DNA from: Polaromonas sp.
GTDB taxonomy: Bacteria > Pseudomonadota > Gammaproteobacteria > Burkholderiales > Burkholderiaceae_C
Length of the DNA: 64,000 bases
Direction of reading: 5' to 3'
NCBI RefSeq assembly: GCF_029945685.1
Contig: NZ_JAQSDA010000009.1
Coordinates: 150,853-214,852 of the forward strand
The notes below the pieces were generated by a model. That model was given only the letters and a program-made list of their open reading frames with translations. It searched no databases and was not told the origin of the DNA. The translations under genes were made by a program, and so were the position numbers. Shown piece after piece: positions 23,873 to 32,105 of this stretch (positions are counted from its first letter, which is position 1; every line of letters begins with the position of its first letter).

Positions 23873-25609
23873 ATGAATTTAACAAAGCGCGAATTTTTTC
23901 AGGTCCTGGGCGCGGGCACCATGGCTGGCATGGGCCTGGGCACCTACGCCGAGGCGGATGCCGCGACGGCCTCCAACGGGCTGTACGACATTCCCAAATT
24001 TGGCACTGTGTCGTTTCTGCACATGACGGATTGTCATGCCCAGCTCAAACCCATTTACTTCCGTGAGCCCAATGTCAATCTGGGCATCGGTGACATGAGG
24101 GGCAAACTGCCACATCTGGTCGGTGAGCACCTGCTCAAAGTGTCCAAAGTGCGACCCGGTACCGCAGAAGCCCACGCGCTCACCTACCTCGATTATGAAA
24201 AGGCTGCACGCCGGTACGGCAAGGTCGGCGGATTCGCGCATCTGGCGACGCTGGTCAAGCGCCTGAAGGCAAGCCGTCCCGGCGCGCTGCTGCTTGACGG
24301 CGGTGACACCTGGCAGGGTTCGGGCACCGCGCTGTGGACGAATGGCCAGGACATGGTCGATGCCTGCAAACTGCTGGGCGTGGACGTCATGACCGGTCAC
24401 TGGGAGTTCACGCTGGGCATGGAGCGCGTGAAGGAAATCATCGAGAAGGACTTTGCGGGCAAGGTCGACTTTGTGGCGCAGAACGTCAAGACCAACGACT
24501 TTGGCGACCCGGTTTTCAAGCCTTATGTGATGCGTGAAATCAATGGCGTTCCCTGCGCCATCATTGGGCAGGCCTTCCCCTATACGCCGATTGCCAATCC
24601 ACGCTACATGGTTGCCGACTGGGCCTTTGGCATCCAGGACGAAAACATGCAGAAGATGGTGGACGAGGTCCGTGGCAAGGGCGCGCAGGTGGTGGTGGTC
24701 CTGTCGCACAACGGCATGGACGTGGACCTGAAGATGGCCGGCCGGGTGACGGGCATCGACGCCATCATGGGCGGTCACACCCACGACGGCATGCCGGTAG
24801 CTTCACTGGTCGGCAACAAGGGCGGCAAAACCATTGTCACCAACGCCGGTTCGAACAGCAAGTTCCTGGGCGTGCTCGACTTTGATGTCAAGGACAGGAA
24901 GGTCCGCGATTTCCGCTACAAGCTGCTGCCGGTTTTTGCCAACATGCTGCCGGCTGACCGCGAGATGGATGCACTGATCACCAGGGTGCGCGCGCCGTAT
25001 GAAGCCAAGCTGTCGGAGAAGCTGGCCATCACCGAAGGCACGCTGTACCGACGCGGCAACTTCAACGGCACGGGTGACCAGTTGCTGGTCGACGCGCTGA
25101 TGGATGTCCAGGGGGCTGACATCGCGTTTTCACCGGGCTTCCGATGGGGCACCAGCCTGTTGCCGGGGCAGGCCATCACGCGTGAATGGATCATGGACAT
25201 GACGGCCACCACCTACTCCTATGCGACCCTGACCGAGATGTCCGGGGAGACCATCAAGACCATCCTGGAGGACGTGGCCGACAACCTGTTCAACCCCGAT
25301 CCCTATTACCAGCAGGGTGGCGACATGGTGCGCGTGGGCGGCCTGCAATACAGCTGCAACCCGATGGCCGGCATGGGCAAGCGCATCGACGAGATGCGCC
25401 TCAACGGCAAGCTGATCGAGGCCGACAAGAAGTACAAGGTGGCCGGCTGGGCGCCGGTGGCCGAAGAAGCCAGAAACCAGGGCAACAAGCAGATGTCAGA
25501 AGTCGTGGAAACCTGGCTCAAGTCCCAGGGGGGCAAGGTCGGCACCCGCAAGCTCAACACACCCACGCTTTCTGCCGTGTTGCCCAATCCTGGCTACGCG
25601 CCGGCGTGA
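23873..25609 (+). CDS. soxB: SoxB, dimanganese thiosulfohydrolase
   Basis: The 578-residue enzyme has 5'-nucleotidase-type metallophosphatase motifs: MTDCHAQ (Asp53, His55), LLDGGDTWQGSG, TGHWEFTLG and GGHTHDG. It hydrolyses the terminal sulfone group from SoxY-bound substrate, releasing sulfate. The export signal reads TKREFFQVLG, with Lys-Arg instead of the twin Arg usual for SoxB; the rest of the signal is normal. It is the last gene of the sox block. Confidence 0.96.
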   Translation: MNLTKREFFQVLGAGTMAGMGLGTYAEADAATASNGLYDIPKFGTVSFLHMTDCHAQLKPIYFREPNVNLGIGDMRGKLPHLVGEHLLKVSKVRPGTAEAHALTYLDYEKAARRYGKVGGFAHLATLVKRLKASRPGALLLDGGDTWQGSGTALWTNGQDMVDACKLLGVDVMTGHWEFTLGMERVKEIIEKDFAGKVDFVAQNVKTNDFGDPVFKPYVMREINGVPCAIIGQAFPYTPIANPRYMVADWAFGIQDENMQKMVDEVRGKGAQVVVVLSHNGMDVDLKMAGRVTGIDAIMGGHTHDGMPVASLVGNKGGKTIVTNAGSNSKFLGVLDFDVKDRKVRDFRYKLLPVFANMLPADREMDALITRVRAPYEAKLSEKLAITEGTLYRRGNFNGTGDQLLVDALMDVQGADIAFSPGFRWGTSLLPGQAITREWIMDMTATTYSYATLTEMSGETIKTILEDVADNLFNPDPYYQQGGDMVRVGGLQYSCNPMAGMGKRIDEMRLNGKLIEADKKYKVAGWAPVAEEARNQGNKQMSEVVETWLKSQGGKVGTRKLNTPTLSAVLPNPGYAPA

Positions 25610-25630
25610 ACTGAACGCTTCTCCCAGCCG

Positions 25631-25750
25631 ATGACGGGCGATGACAAGGCCGCCATCGGGCAGGACCTGCTGCGCAAGCTCACCGGCTCCATCACAAACG
25701 CCTGGGTCGCCCGGTTTGAACGCCACGGCCGCATTGTGCTATTGAATTAA
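25631..25750 (+). CDS. Possible 39-residue remnant after soxB
   Basis: An ATG at 25631 opens a short frame (MTGDDKAAIGQDLLRKLTGS...) whose composition looks protein-like. It ends at a TAA lying inside a copy of the 17-bp element. It may be the C-terminal piece of a lost gene or a real small protein. No family is recognised. The remaining bases up to 25897 hold nothing I can name. Confidence 0.25.
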   Translation: MTGDDKAAIGQDLLRKLTGSITNAWVARFERHGRIVLLN

Positions 25751-25754
25751 TAGC
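25738..25754. repeat. 17-bp element, copy 2
   Basis: GCTATTGAATTAATAGC, overlapping the end of the small frame after soxB. It differs at one position from the copy at 55413. Confidence 0.65.
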
Positions 25755-25897
25755 TGCATGCGCACGCCCATGCTGGGCTGCAGGTTTATTTGATGAAAAG
25801 AATCACGCGATGGCTACGGTGGACGGGCTCTGGTGCGGCAGGCAAGCCGCCCGGGCCATTCTTCGCCTGCGGCTACGCGTCGGACAGCTCGTCTGCC

Positions 25898-27112
25898 CTA
25901 CCAGTCCACCAGGCTCAGCCCGACGCTGAGAACCGTCCTGCGGCGGTTGTAGTCGACCAGGCTGTCGCCGTAGCCGCTGAACAGCTGCACGTGGTAACGC
26001 AGGGCGGCGCTGTCGGCGATCGAGGTGGACGCCTTCATCCATTCCAGCCGGGCTGATCCACGGGCTTCGGATCTGAGCGAATGGCGCAGCGTCAGGCCCA
26101 GGGAGTGTGTGCGGTTGATCTGCCAGTGCCCGGCCACCTCGGCCCGGCCGATGTAATCGGAAATGCCGGGGTTTTCGTCCTGACCCGAGCGTTCGCGCAC
26201 ACGTTGCCAGACGCGTGCCTGCAGGTCCAGCCGGCTGTCGCCGCCGAGTTCCTTTTCGGCCGCACCCATCAGGTAGACCCGGTTCCAGCTGCGTGACTGC
26301 GGCAGACCCTGGCCGTTGGACTGGTGGTTCAGACCGAGGCCGCTGAGCCGGTACTTCCAGCCGCCGGCCAGATCGATCTGGTGCGGATAGATGTACACCA
26401 GCTCGGGCTCATGGTCGGTGGTGCGGAACGGCCGCGAAGCCGCGCTGTTGAACAGCTGCCAGTAACTTTGCTGCGTGTAGCCGAACCACAGCGAATCGAT
26501 GCTGGATTCATCGTCGCCGCCCGAAACCATCAGGCCCTTGGCGATCTTTGTACGCACCGACAGCTGAAGACGGGTTTCGTTGCGCCTGAAGTTGGAGGTC
26601 GTGCTCGCCGAGTATCCTGGCGCCGGCGAGCTCGGCTGGTTGTTGACGCTGTTCGATCCCGACCACATCACGCTGATGGGGCGGTAGCCGCGCAGGCCGA
26701 AGGTGTCGCAATCGCTGCCACGCTGCAGCTCCCAGAAGCGGGACAGCTCGGAATACCTGGTGTTGCGGCAGCCGAGTTTCTTGCCATCCGGGGCCTCGGT
26801 GTTCATGGCCGGCAGCAGCAGGACCTGGGCGGACTCCTGTCCGGTGTCGGCATTGGCGGTCGCCGTGGTCAGGCTGGGCGGCGGCGTGTCGGCCGGCAAT
26901 TGCGAGGCCGCCCAGCTCTTGAAGCAGGCCAGCTGCGCGGCGGCATCGCCGCTCATGGCGTGGCAGGCCTGCCAGCCCTGGCGATTGTTGCGCTCCGGCA
27001 CGGTTGGCGTGACGCTGCCGGTCTGGGCCTGCACCGTGCCTGCGGCCAGCAGTGCTGCATATAACCAGGCTGCTGCAAGGCGGCTGCGTTTTGGTTGGGT
27101 GATGACTACCAT
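25898..27112 (-). CDS. pldA: Outer-membrane phospholipase A1
   Basis: The 404-residue protein has a signal peptide (cut after VQAQ) and a C-terminal beta-barrel. The catalytic stretch GLNHQSNGQGLPQSRSWNR contains the NHxSNG motif with the active-site His and Ser of OMPLA, and the protein ends VGLSLVDW with a terminal aromatic residue typical of outer-membrane barrels. An extra ~80-residue periplasmic segment rich in Ala/Thr precedes the barrel. The ATG at 27112 overlaps the upstream gene by seven bases. Confidence 0.9.
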   Translation of the reverse strand: MVVITQPKRSRLAAAWLYAALLAAGTVQAQTGSVTPTVPERNNRQGWQACHAMSGDAAAQLACFKSWAASQLPADTPPPSLTTATANADTGQESAQVLLLPAMNTEAPDGKKLGCRNTRYSELSRFWELQRGSDCDTFGLRGYRPISVMWSGSNSVNNQPSSPAPGYSASTTSNFRRNETRLQLSVRTKIAKGLMVSGGDDESSIDSLWFGYTQQSYWQLFNSAASRPFRTTDHEPELVYIYPHQIDLAGGWKYRLSGLGLNHQSNGQGLPQSRSWNRVYLMGAAEKELGGDSRLDLQARVWQRVRERSGQDENPGISDYIGRAEVAGHWQINRTHSLGLTLRHSLRSEARGSARLEWMKASTSIADSAALRYHVQLFSGYGDSLVDYNRRRTVLSVGLSLVDW

Positions 27113-27642
27113 CCGGAGACCCTTTCCAGCGTGAACGGTATATCGGGTGCGTCGGCCGGGGCGCTGCTGCTCATGTCCTTCCAGGTTCCGGAAATTTTTC
27201 TTCCGCAGGTCCCTTCCACCATTTTGCCGTTCCATGCCCCGGTGATGCTGATGCCATTGGAGGACTCGTCGAGGGTCAGGTGTCCGTCTTCCAGGTCGCC
27301 GGCCAGCTGCGCCTTCGCCGCGTGGCCGCCCCCGGCGGGTTGGACGGCCGTGGGCCCCAGCTCGCGGGTGACGAAGCCCGCCACACTCTCGCTGAATTCT
27401 GCGTGCCGCTCCAGGCGCAGCGTGGCGTCGGCAGGCAAGCCTGCCGGCGCTGGCGCGAACCGGACCCGCCATGTGCCGTGGATGGAAGCCGCCTTGAGTT
27501 GCGTGACGGGCGGACAGGCCGACATGCCGGGCGAGCCTGCGCGCGGTGCCTGCAGGTCCGGGTTGTTTTGACCGTTTGCCCCCGTGATGACGGCGCTGGC
27601 AGCTATAAAAACAAGAGCAGATCTGGGAAAGGTCAATGGCAT
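27106..27642 (-). CDS. Exported protein of unknown function, coupled to pldA
   Basis: The 178-residue product has a signal peptide (LVFIAASAVITGANGQ) and a compact C-terminal domain with SIHGTWRVRF, LTLDESSNGISITGAWNGKM and GRKISGTWKD, which look like beta strands of a small lipocalin-type or calycin-like barrel. The repeated GTW/GAW pattern is suggestive but the family is not recognised. Its end overlaps the pldA start. Part of the signal peptide is encoded by a 17-bp element at 27602. Confidence 0.65.
   Translation of the reverse strand: MPLTFPRSALVFIAASAVITGANGQNNPDLQAPRAGSPGMSACPPVTQLKAASIHGTWRVRFAPAPAGLPADATLRLERHAEFSESVAGFVTRELGPTAVQPAGGGHAAKAQLAGDLEDGHLTLDESSNGISITGAWNGKMVEGTCGRKISGTWKDMSSSAPADAPDIPFTLERVSGW
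27602..27618. repeat. 17-bp element, copy 3, inside a signal peptide
   Basis: GCTATAAAAACAAGAGC; read on the minus strand it encodes part of LVFIAAS in the exported protein at 27106-27642. Confidence 0.6.
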
Positions 27643-27928
27643 GGGTATTTTCGGGGGCGGCGCCGTCTGGCTGCGGGGCTCTCGGACCTGCAAGGGCAAG
27701 GCAACCGGGGACTGTACCGCAGTCCGCCGGGAAGTCCCATTCCCGGCTGCCTTCGCCCGGGCATTTATGCCGCCATGCTTTCTGCATGAAAGCAACGTTT
27801 GTCGGCCCCAACGACGACTCCTGGACGATTCGGTGTTTACACCTACATCAAAGAGGTCCAAAGTACCTAAAGTGAAACAGTATGTAACTTCAAGTGGGTA
27901 TTTTTAGTTAATTTTCAGGGAGAAAACA

Positions 27929-28747
27929 ATGAATCGACGTTTGTGGGTTGGCGCGCTGGCGCTGTTTCTGGGGGCTGGTCAGGTGTGGGCGCAGAGCGGT
28001 CCGCTGCTTTTCGCGGTGAACGAGGGCGTGACTTACCGGGTCAACCCGGGAGCCACCGTCGAGCGTTTCAGGGAGATTTCCGAGGACCTTGGCAAATTGC
28101 TCAAGCGACCGGTCAAGGTGCAGGCGGTGACCGACTACAAGGAACTCGCGGCGGGCCTGGCCGATCAACGCTACGACCTCGCCTGGGTGCACCCGGCGCA
28201 CCACGCGATCCGGGCCATGACCAAGAATGGCTACAACCTGGTTGCACTCACCAAGGGGTTTACCGAATACCGCGCGTCCTTCATGGTGCGCGGCGACTCG
28301 CCCCTGAAAGCGCTGGCGGAGCTGAAGGGCATGAAAGTGGGTGCGCCCGACGAAGATTCGATCACCTCGGTGATCATGCGGGCCACGCTGCGTGACGCCC
28401 TGGGCCCGCAGCCGCTGGAAACCACCTATGTCAAGCTGCAGGACGCCGTGCCCTTCATGGTGGAGCACGGCTTGGTCAAGGTTGGCGTCAGTGCTTCGCG
28501 TGCGGTGGTCAAGGACTGGCAGGACAAGGGTGGCAAAGTGCTGGCAAGCAGCAAACCCGTGCCGATCAAGCACCTGCTGGCCAGCGGCAAGATGTCGGCC
28601 GCCCAGCGCGCCCTGGTGACCGAGTACTTTGTCGGCCTGGATCAGAGCGCCGAGGGCAAGCGACGCCTGGAAGCCCTGAATGTGCAGGGCTTCATCGAGT
28701 TCGACCAGAACGCGCTGGTCGGCATCGGGACGTGGCTGGGGATCTGA
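27929..28747 (+). CDS. PhnD/SsuA-type ABC transporter substrate-binding protein
   Basis: The 272-residue protein has a signal peptide (AGQVWAQ) and the PhnD-like fold: NPGATVERFREISEDLGKLL, LAWVHPAHHAIRAM and a LKGMKVGAPDEDS hinge. Proteins like this bind phosphate, phosphite, phosphonates or other oxyanions. No permease or ATPase gene is adjacent, so it is an orphan; a role in sensing or binding a sulfur oxyanion next to the sox locus is only a guess. A promoter probably lies in the A+T-rich 27830-27910. Confidence 0.8.
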   Translation: MNRRLWVGALALFLGAGQVWAQSGPLLFAVNEGVTYRVNPGATVERFREISEDLGKLLKRPVKVQAVTDYKELAAGLADQRYDLAWVHPAHHAIRAMTKNGYNLVALTKGFTEYRASFMVRGDSPLKALAELKGMKVGAPDEDSITSVIMRATLRDALGPQPLETTYVKLQDAVPFMVEHGLVKVGVSASRAVVKDWQDKGGKVLASSKPVPIKHLLASGKMSAAQRALVTEYFVGLDQSAEGKRRLEALNVQGFIEFDQNALVGIGTWLGI

Positions 28748-28775
28748 ACCCAGGGGCGGCGCCCACCCCGCTCCT

Positions 28776-30896
28776 TTAGCGCTCTTCGGCTGCAGCCGCG
28801 GCCGCCAGGGCGTCGGCCGATTTTTTGGCAAATTCAGCGCGCAGTGCCCTGATTTTTTCGCGCGGGTCTTCCCTGACCGTGGTCTTGTCGAGGCCCATCT
28901 CGGCAATAAAGCGGCTGGGGACGCCGGCGACGGTGTCACGCCCCTTTTTCCGCCGGCGCAGCCAGTTGACCGACAGTGTGTACTGGGCCCGGGTGATGCC
29001 GACGTACATCAAGCGCCGCTCTTCCTCGAGACGCTGCGTTATCTCGCCGGTATTGGTCCCGTCATCGTCTCCGAGCTTGAAAGGCAGCAGGCCCTCGTTC
29101 ACGCCGGCCAGCACGACATGCGGCCACTCGAGTCCCTTGGCCGCGTGCAGCGTGGACAGGGTCACGACGTTCTGGTCGCCTTCGCGCTCGCTGATGGTCG
29201 ACAGCAGGGCAATCGTCTGCACCACCTCCAGCATGGTCTTGGTTTCCGCGGCCACTACCGCGCCCGAGGTGTCGTCGATCTGGCCGCCGCAGCGCTGCGC
29301 CATCCAGTCGCAGAAGTCCATCACGTTGGTCCAGCGCGCGGCGGCGACGTTCTCGCTGTCCTCGCTGTCGTAGATGTGTTTTTCGTAGTCGATGTCCTTG
29401 AGCCAGGCGGTGAGAAAAGCGCGCGCATCCTCGGCGCCCACCGTGCGTCGGGCGCGGTATTCGAGGTCGTTGAGGTAGCGGCCGAATTCATGCAGCGACC
29501 CGACCGCCTTGGCCGGCAGGACGGCACTGAGGGAATTGCTGAACAGCGACTCGAACAAGCTCAGCTTGTATTGCTCGGCAAAGGTGCTCAGCGCGCCCAG
29601 CGTGGTGTGGCCAATGCCGCGTTTGGGTGTCTTGATAGCGCGGATGAAGGCCGCGTTGTTGTCGTTGTTGACCATCAGCACCATCCAGCTGCACAGGTCC
29701 TTGATTTCGGCGCGGTCGAAAAAGCTCTGCCCGCCCGAGACCTTGTAGGGGATCTGCGCCTTGCGGAAGGCCTTTTCAAACGGCTTGGCCATGTGGTTGG
29801 CGCGGTACAGCACGCAGAAGTCGCCCCACTCCTTGTGCTGGCCGCCCACCGCCTGCAGCGTGCCTTCGGCGCGCAGGCTCTGGATGCGCGCCACCACCCG
29901 TTCGGCTTCGTGCTCCTCGCTGTCGCAATCGACCACGCGCACCGGCTCGCCTTCGCCCAGTTCGCTGAACAGCGTCTTGGGGAACAGCTTGGGGTTGGGG
30001 GCAATCACGTTGTTGGCCGCGCGCAGGATGGCGCTGGTGGAGCGGTAGTTCTGCTCGAGCTTGACCACCTTGAGGCTGGGGTAGTCCAGCGGCAGCTTTT
30101 TCAGGTTGTCCAGCGTGGCGCCGCGCCAGCCGTAAATCGACTGGTCGTCGTCGCCCACGGCGGTGAAACGGCCCCTGGCACCGACCAGCAGCTTGAGCAC
30201 CTCGTACTGCGTGGCATTGGTGTCCTGGTATTCGTCGACCAGCACATGGCCCATCGAGACCTGCCACTTGTCGCGCACGGCCTCATGCTCGCGCAGCAGC
30301 TTGAGCGGCAGCCCGATCAGGTCGTCAAAGTCCACGCTCTGGTAGGCCGTCAGTCGCTCTTCGTAACGCGCCATCACGCGGGCCACCAGGCGGTCTTCGT
30401 CGCTGGCCGCCTGGGCGTCGGCCTGGGCCGCATTCAGGCCGCTGTTCTTCCAGGCGCTGATGGTCCATTGCCATTGCCGTGCCGTGGCGGCGTCGGTGCT
30501 GCCGCCGGCGTCCTTCAGGATGCTGGTCACGTCGTCACTGTCCAGGATGGAAAACTGCTTCTTCAGCCCCAGCACCTCGCCGTCCTGGCGCAACATGCGC
30601 ACGCCCAGCGCGTGGAAGGTGCAGATCAGCACGCCCCGGGCCGGCTGGCCGATCAGTTTTTTGGCCCGTTCGCGCATTTCCGCCGCGGCCTTGTTGGTGA
30701 AGGTGATGGCCGCGATCTCCTGCGGCGGCAAGCCGGCCTGGATCAGGCGGCCAATCTTGTGCGTGATCACCCGTGTCTTGCCGGAACCCGCACCCGCCAG
30801 CACCAGACAGGGGCCATGCATGTAGTTGACGGCTTCCTGCTGGGCGAGGTTCAGGCCGTGGGCCTGGGGCGATGCAAAGGGCGGGGGGGACGACAT
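28776..30896 (-). CDS. Rep/UvrD-type superfamily 1 DNA helicase
   Basis: The 706-residue enzyme contains all SF1A motifs: Walker A AGAGSGKT (residues 34-41), TFTNKAAAEMRERA, VDEYQDTN, DDDQSIYGWRGA, QNYRSTSAILRAAN, TLHAAKGLEWPHV and VGITRA. The start region NLAQQEAVNYMHGPCLVLAG resembles Rep more than UvrD. It unwinds DNA ahead of blocked forks or in repair. The ATG at 30896 is preferred; the frame continues 42 codons upstream without family-like sequence. Confidence 0.92.
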   Translation of the reverse strand: MSSPPPFASPQAHGLNLAQQEAVNYMHGPCLVLAGAGSGKTRVITHKIGRLIQAGLPPQEIAAITFTNKAAAEMRERAKKLIGQPARGVLICTFHALGVRMLRQDGEVLGLKKQFSILDSDDVTSILKDAGGSTDAATARQWQWTISAWKNSGLNAAQADAQAASDEDRLVARVMARYEERLTAYQSVDFDDLIGLPLKLLREHEAVRDKWQVSMGHVLVDEYQDTNATQYEVLKLLVGARGRFTAVGDDDQSIYGWRGATLDNLKKLPLDYPSLKVVKLEQNYRSTSAILRAANNVIAPNPKLFPKTLFSELGEGEPVRVVDCDSEEHEAERVVARIQSLRAEGTLQAVGGQHKEWGDFCVLYRANHMAKPFEKAFRKAQIPYKVSGGQSFFDRAEIKDLCSWMVLMVNNDNNAAFIRAIKTPKRGIGHTTLGALSTFAEQYKLSLFESLFSNSLSAVLPAKAVGSLHEFGRYLNDLEYRARRTVGAEDARAFLTAWLKDIDYEKHIYDSEDSENVAAARWTNVMDFCDWMAQRCGGQIDDTSGAVVAAETKTMLEVVQTIALLSTISEREGDQNVVTLSTLHAAKGLEWPHVVLAGVNEGLLPFKLGDDDGTNTGEITQRLEEERRLMYVGITRAQYTLSVNWLRRRKKGRDTVAGVPSRFIAEMGLDKTTVREDPREKIRALRAEFAKKSADALAAAAAAEER

Positions 30897-31015
30897 GCAG
30901 TGAAGAGGGGCGAACAGGAAGGGCCGAAGCAGTTGCAGCCACCCGTCACGGGGCTGGCTGAAAGATGGACGCAAGCGGGTCATCATAGCCAGTCCTCTGG
31001 GGGGCCTCTTTGGCG

Positions 31016-31984
31016 GTGACAATACGTCTTGTGCTAAGCATTCTCCTGGTCACCTTTCCCTTCTTCGCGCTGGTGCTGTGTGGCTATCTGGCGGCGCGGC
31101 GCGGGTTGCTGCCGCAGGCTGCGATTCCGGGCCTGAACACCTTTGTGCTGTATTTCGCGCTGCCCTGCATGTTGTACCGCTTTGGCGCGAACACGCCGGT
31201 GGCGCAGTTGCTGGACGGCGGGCTGGTGGCGGTGTACCTGCTGTGCGCGCTGATCATGGTGGCGTTCACGATCGCCGTGACGCGCAACCGGCGCATCGGC
31301 TGGAACGACGCATCGTTCGGCGCGCTGGTCGCGGCTTTCCCGAACACCGGTTTCATGGGGGTTCCCTTGCTGGTGGCGCTGCTGGGCGCGCAGGCGGCGG
31401 GGCCGGCCATCGTCACCATTGTGGTGGACCTGCTGGTGACCAGTTCGCTGTGTATTGCGCTGTCGCGGCTGGATTCAGCCGATATCCATGGCGCAGAGGT
31501 CGCGGCAAAAAACGCGCTCAAGGGTGTGGCGCTGAACCCCATGCCCTGGGCCATCCTGCTGGGCGCCCTGGCGTCGGGACTGGGGTTGGCCCTGCCGGGA
31601 CCGGTGATGCAGACGGTGGCCCTGCTGGCCGATGCCGCCTCGCCGGTGGCGCTGTTCACGATAGGCGCGGTGCTGGCACGCTCGCAAATGAACAGCGTGG
31701 AAACCATTCCCGTGCGGGACTATGTGCCGGTGGCGCTGATCAAGCTGGTGCTGCACCCGCTGCTGGTCGGTCTGGTGGGCCTGGGCGCGATCCAGCTGGG
31801 GGTGCCGCTGCAACCCTTCGCCCTGACGGTGATCGTGCTGGTGGCCGCCCTGCCGAGTGCCAGCAACGTGTCGCTGCTGGCCGAACGTTTTGGCGCCAAC
31901 AACGGCCGCATTGCCCGCATCATCCTGCTGTCCACGGTGCTGGCGTTTTTCACTTTTTCAGCGGCGGTGGCGCTGCTGACCTGA
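31016..31984 (+). CDS. AEC-family (auxin efflux carrier-like) transporter
   Basis: This polytopic inner-membrane protein of about 322 residues has ten hydrophobic segments in two halves. It starts VTIRLVLSILLVTFPFFALV from a GTG at 31016; a TTG at 31010 and a GTG at 31031 are alternatives. The segment GALVAAFPNTGFMGVPLL with its Asn-Pro pattern is typical of the family. AEC proteins export organic acids such as malonate or malate, or other small anions; the substrate is unknown. It is divergent from the helicase gene. Confidence 0.85.
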   Translation: MTIRLVLSILLVTFPFFALVLCGYLAARRGLLPQAAIPGLNTFVLYFALPCMLYRFGANTPVAQLLDGGLVAVYLLCALIMVAFTIAVTRNRRIGWNDASFGALVAAFPNTGFMGVPLLVALLGAQAAGPAIVTIVVDLLVTSSLCIALSRLDSADIHGAEVAAKNALKGVALNPMPWAILLGALASGLGLALPGPVMQTVALLADAASPVALFTIGAVLARSQMNSVETIPVRDYVPVALIKLVLHPLLVGLVGLGAIQLGVPLQPFALTVIVLVAALPSASNVSLLAERFGANNGRIARIILLSTVLAFFTFSAAVALLT

Positions 31985-32009
31985 GAAAGCTGAAGTAGGG
32001 GCTCTTCAG

Positions 32010-32105
32010 TCAAGCCGGGGCCGCGGGTCCGGCTCCGCCGGCCCGCAGGCGCAGCGCCCCCTCGGGCGGGGGCAGCGACCCGCGCAGCGGCGGAGCGTGG
32101 GGGCG
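32010..32105. repeat. ~90-bp G+C-rich interspersed repeat, copy 1
   Basis: It starts TCAAGCCGGGGCCGCGGG and ends GGAGCGTGGGGGC, one base from the priA stop. Internal inverted repeats (CCGGCTCCGCCGG and a GCGCC/GGGGGC pair) would form hairpins. Matching copies lie at 35809 and 46212, always at the 3' end of a minus-strand gene. Confidence 0.9.

Noticed and set aside
28680..31019. Very long plus-strand frame opposite the Rep/UvrD helicase
   Set aside because: It is antisense to a gene with all helicase motifs and has the Gln/His/Arg/Leu-rich composition of a shadow frame in high-G+C DNA.
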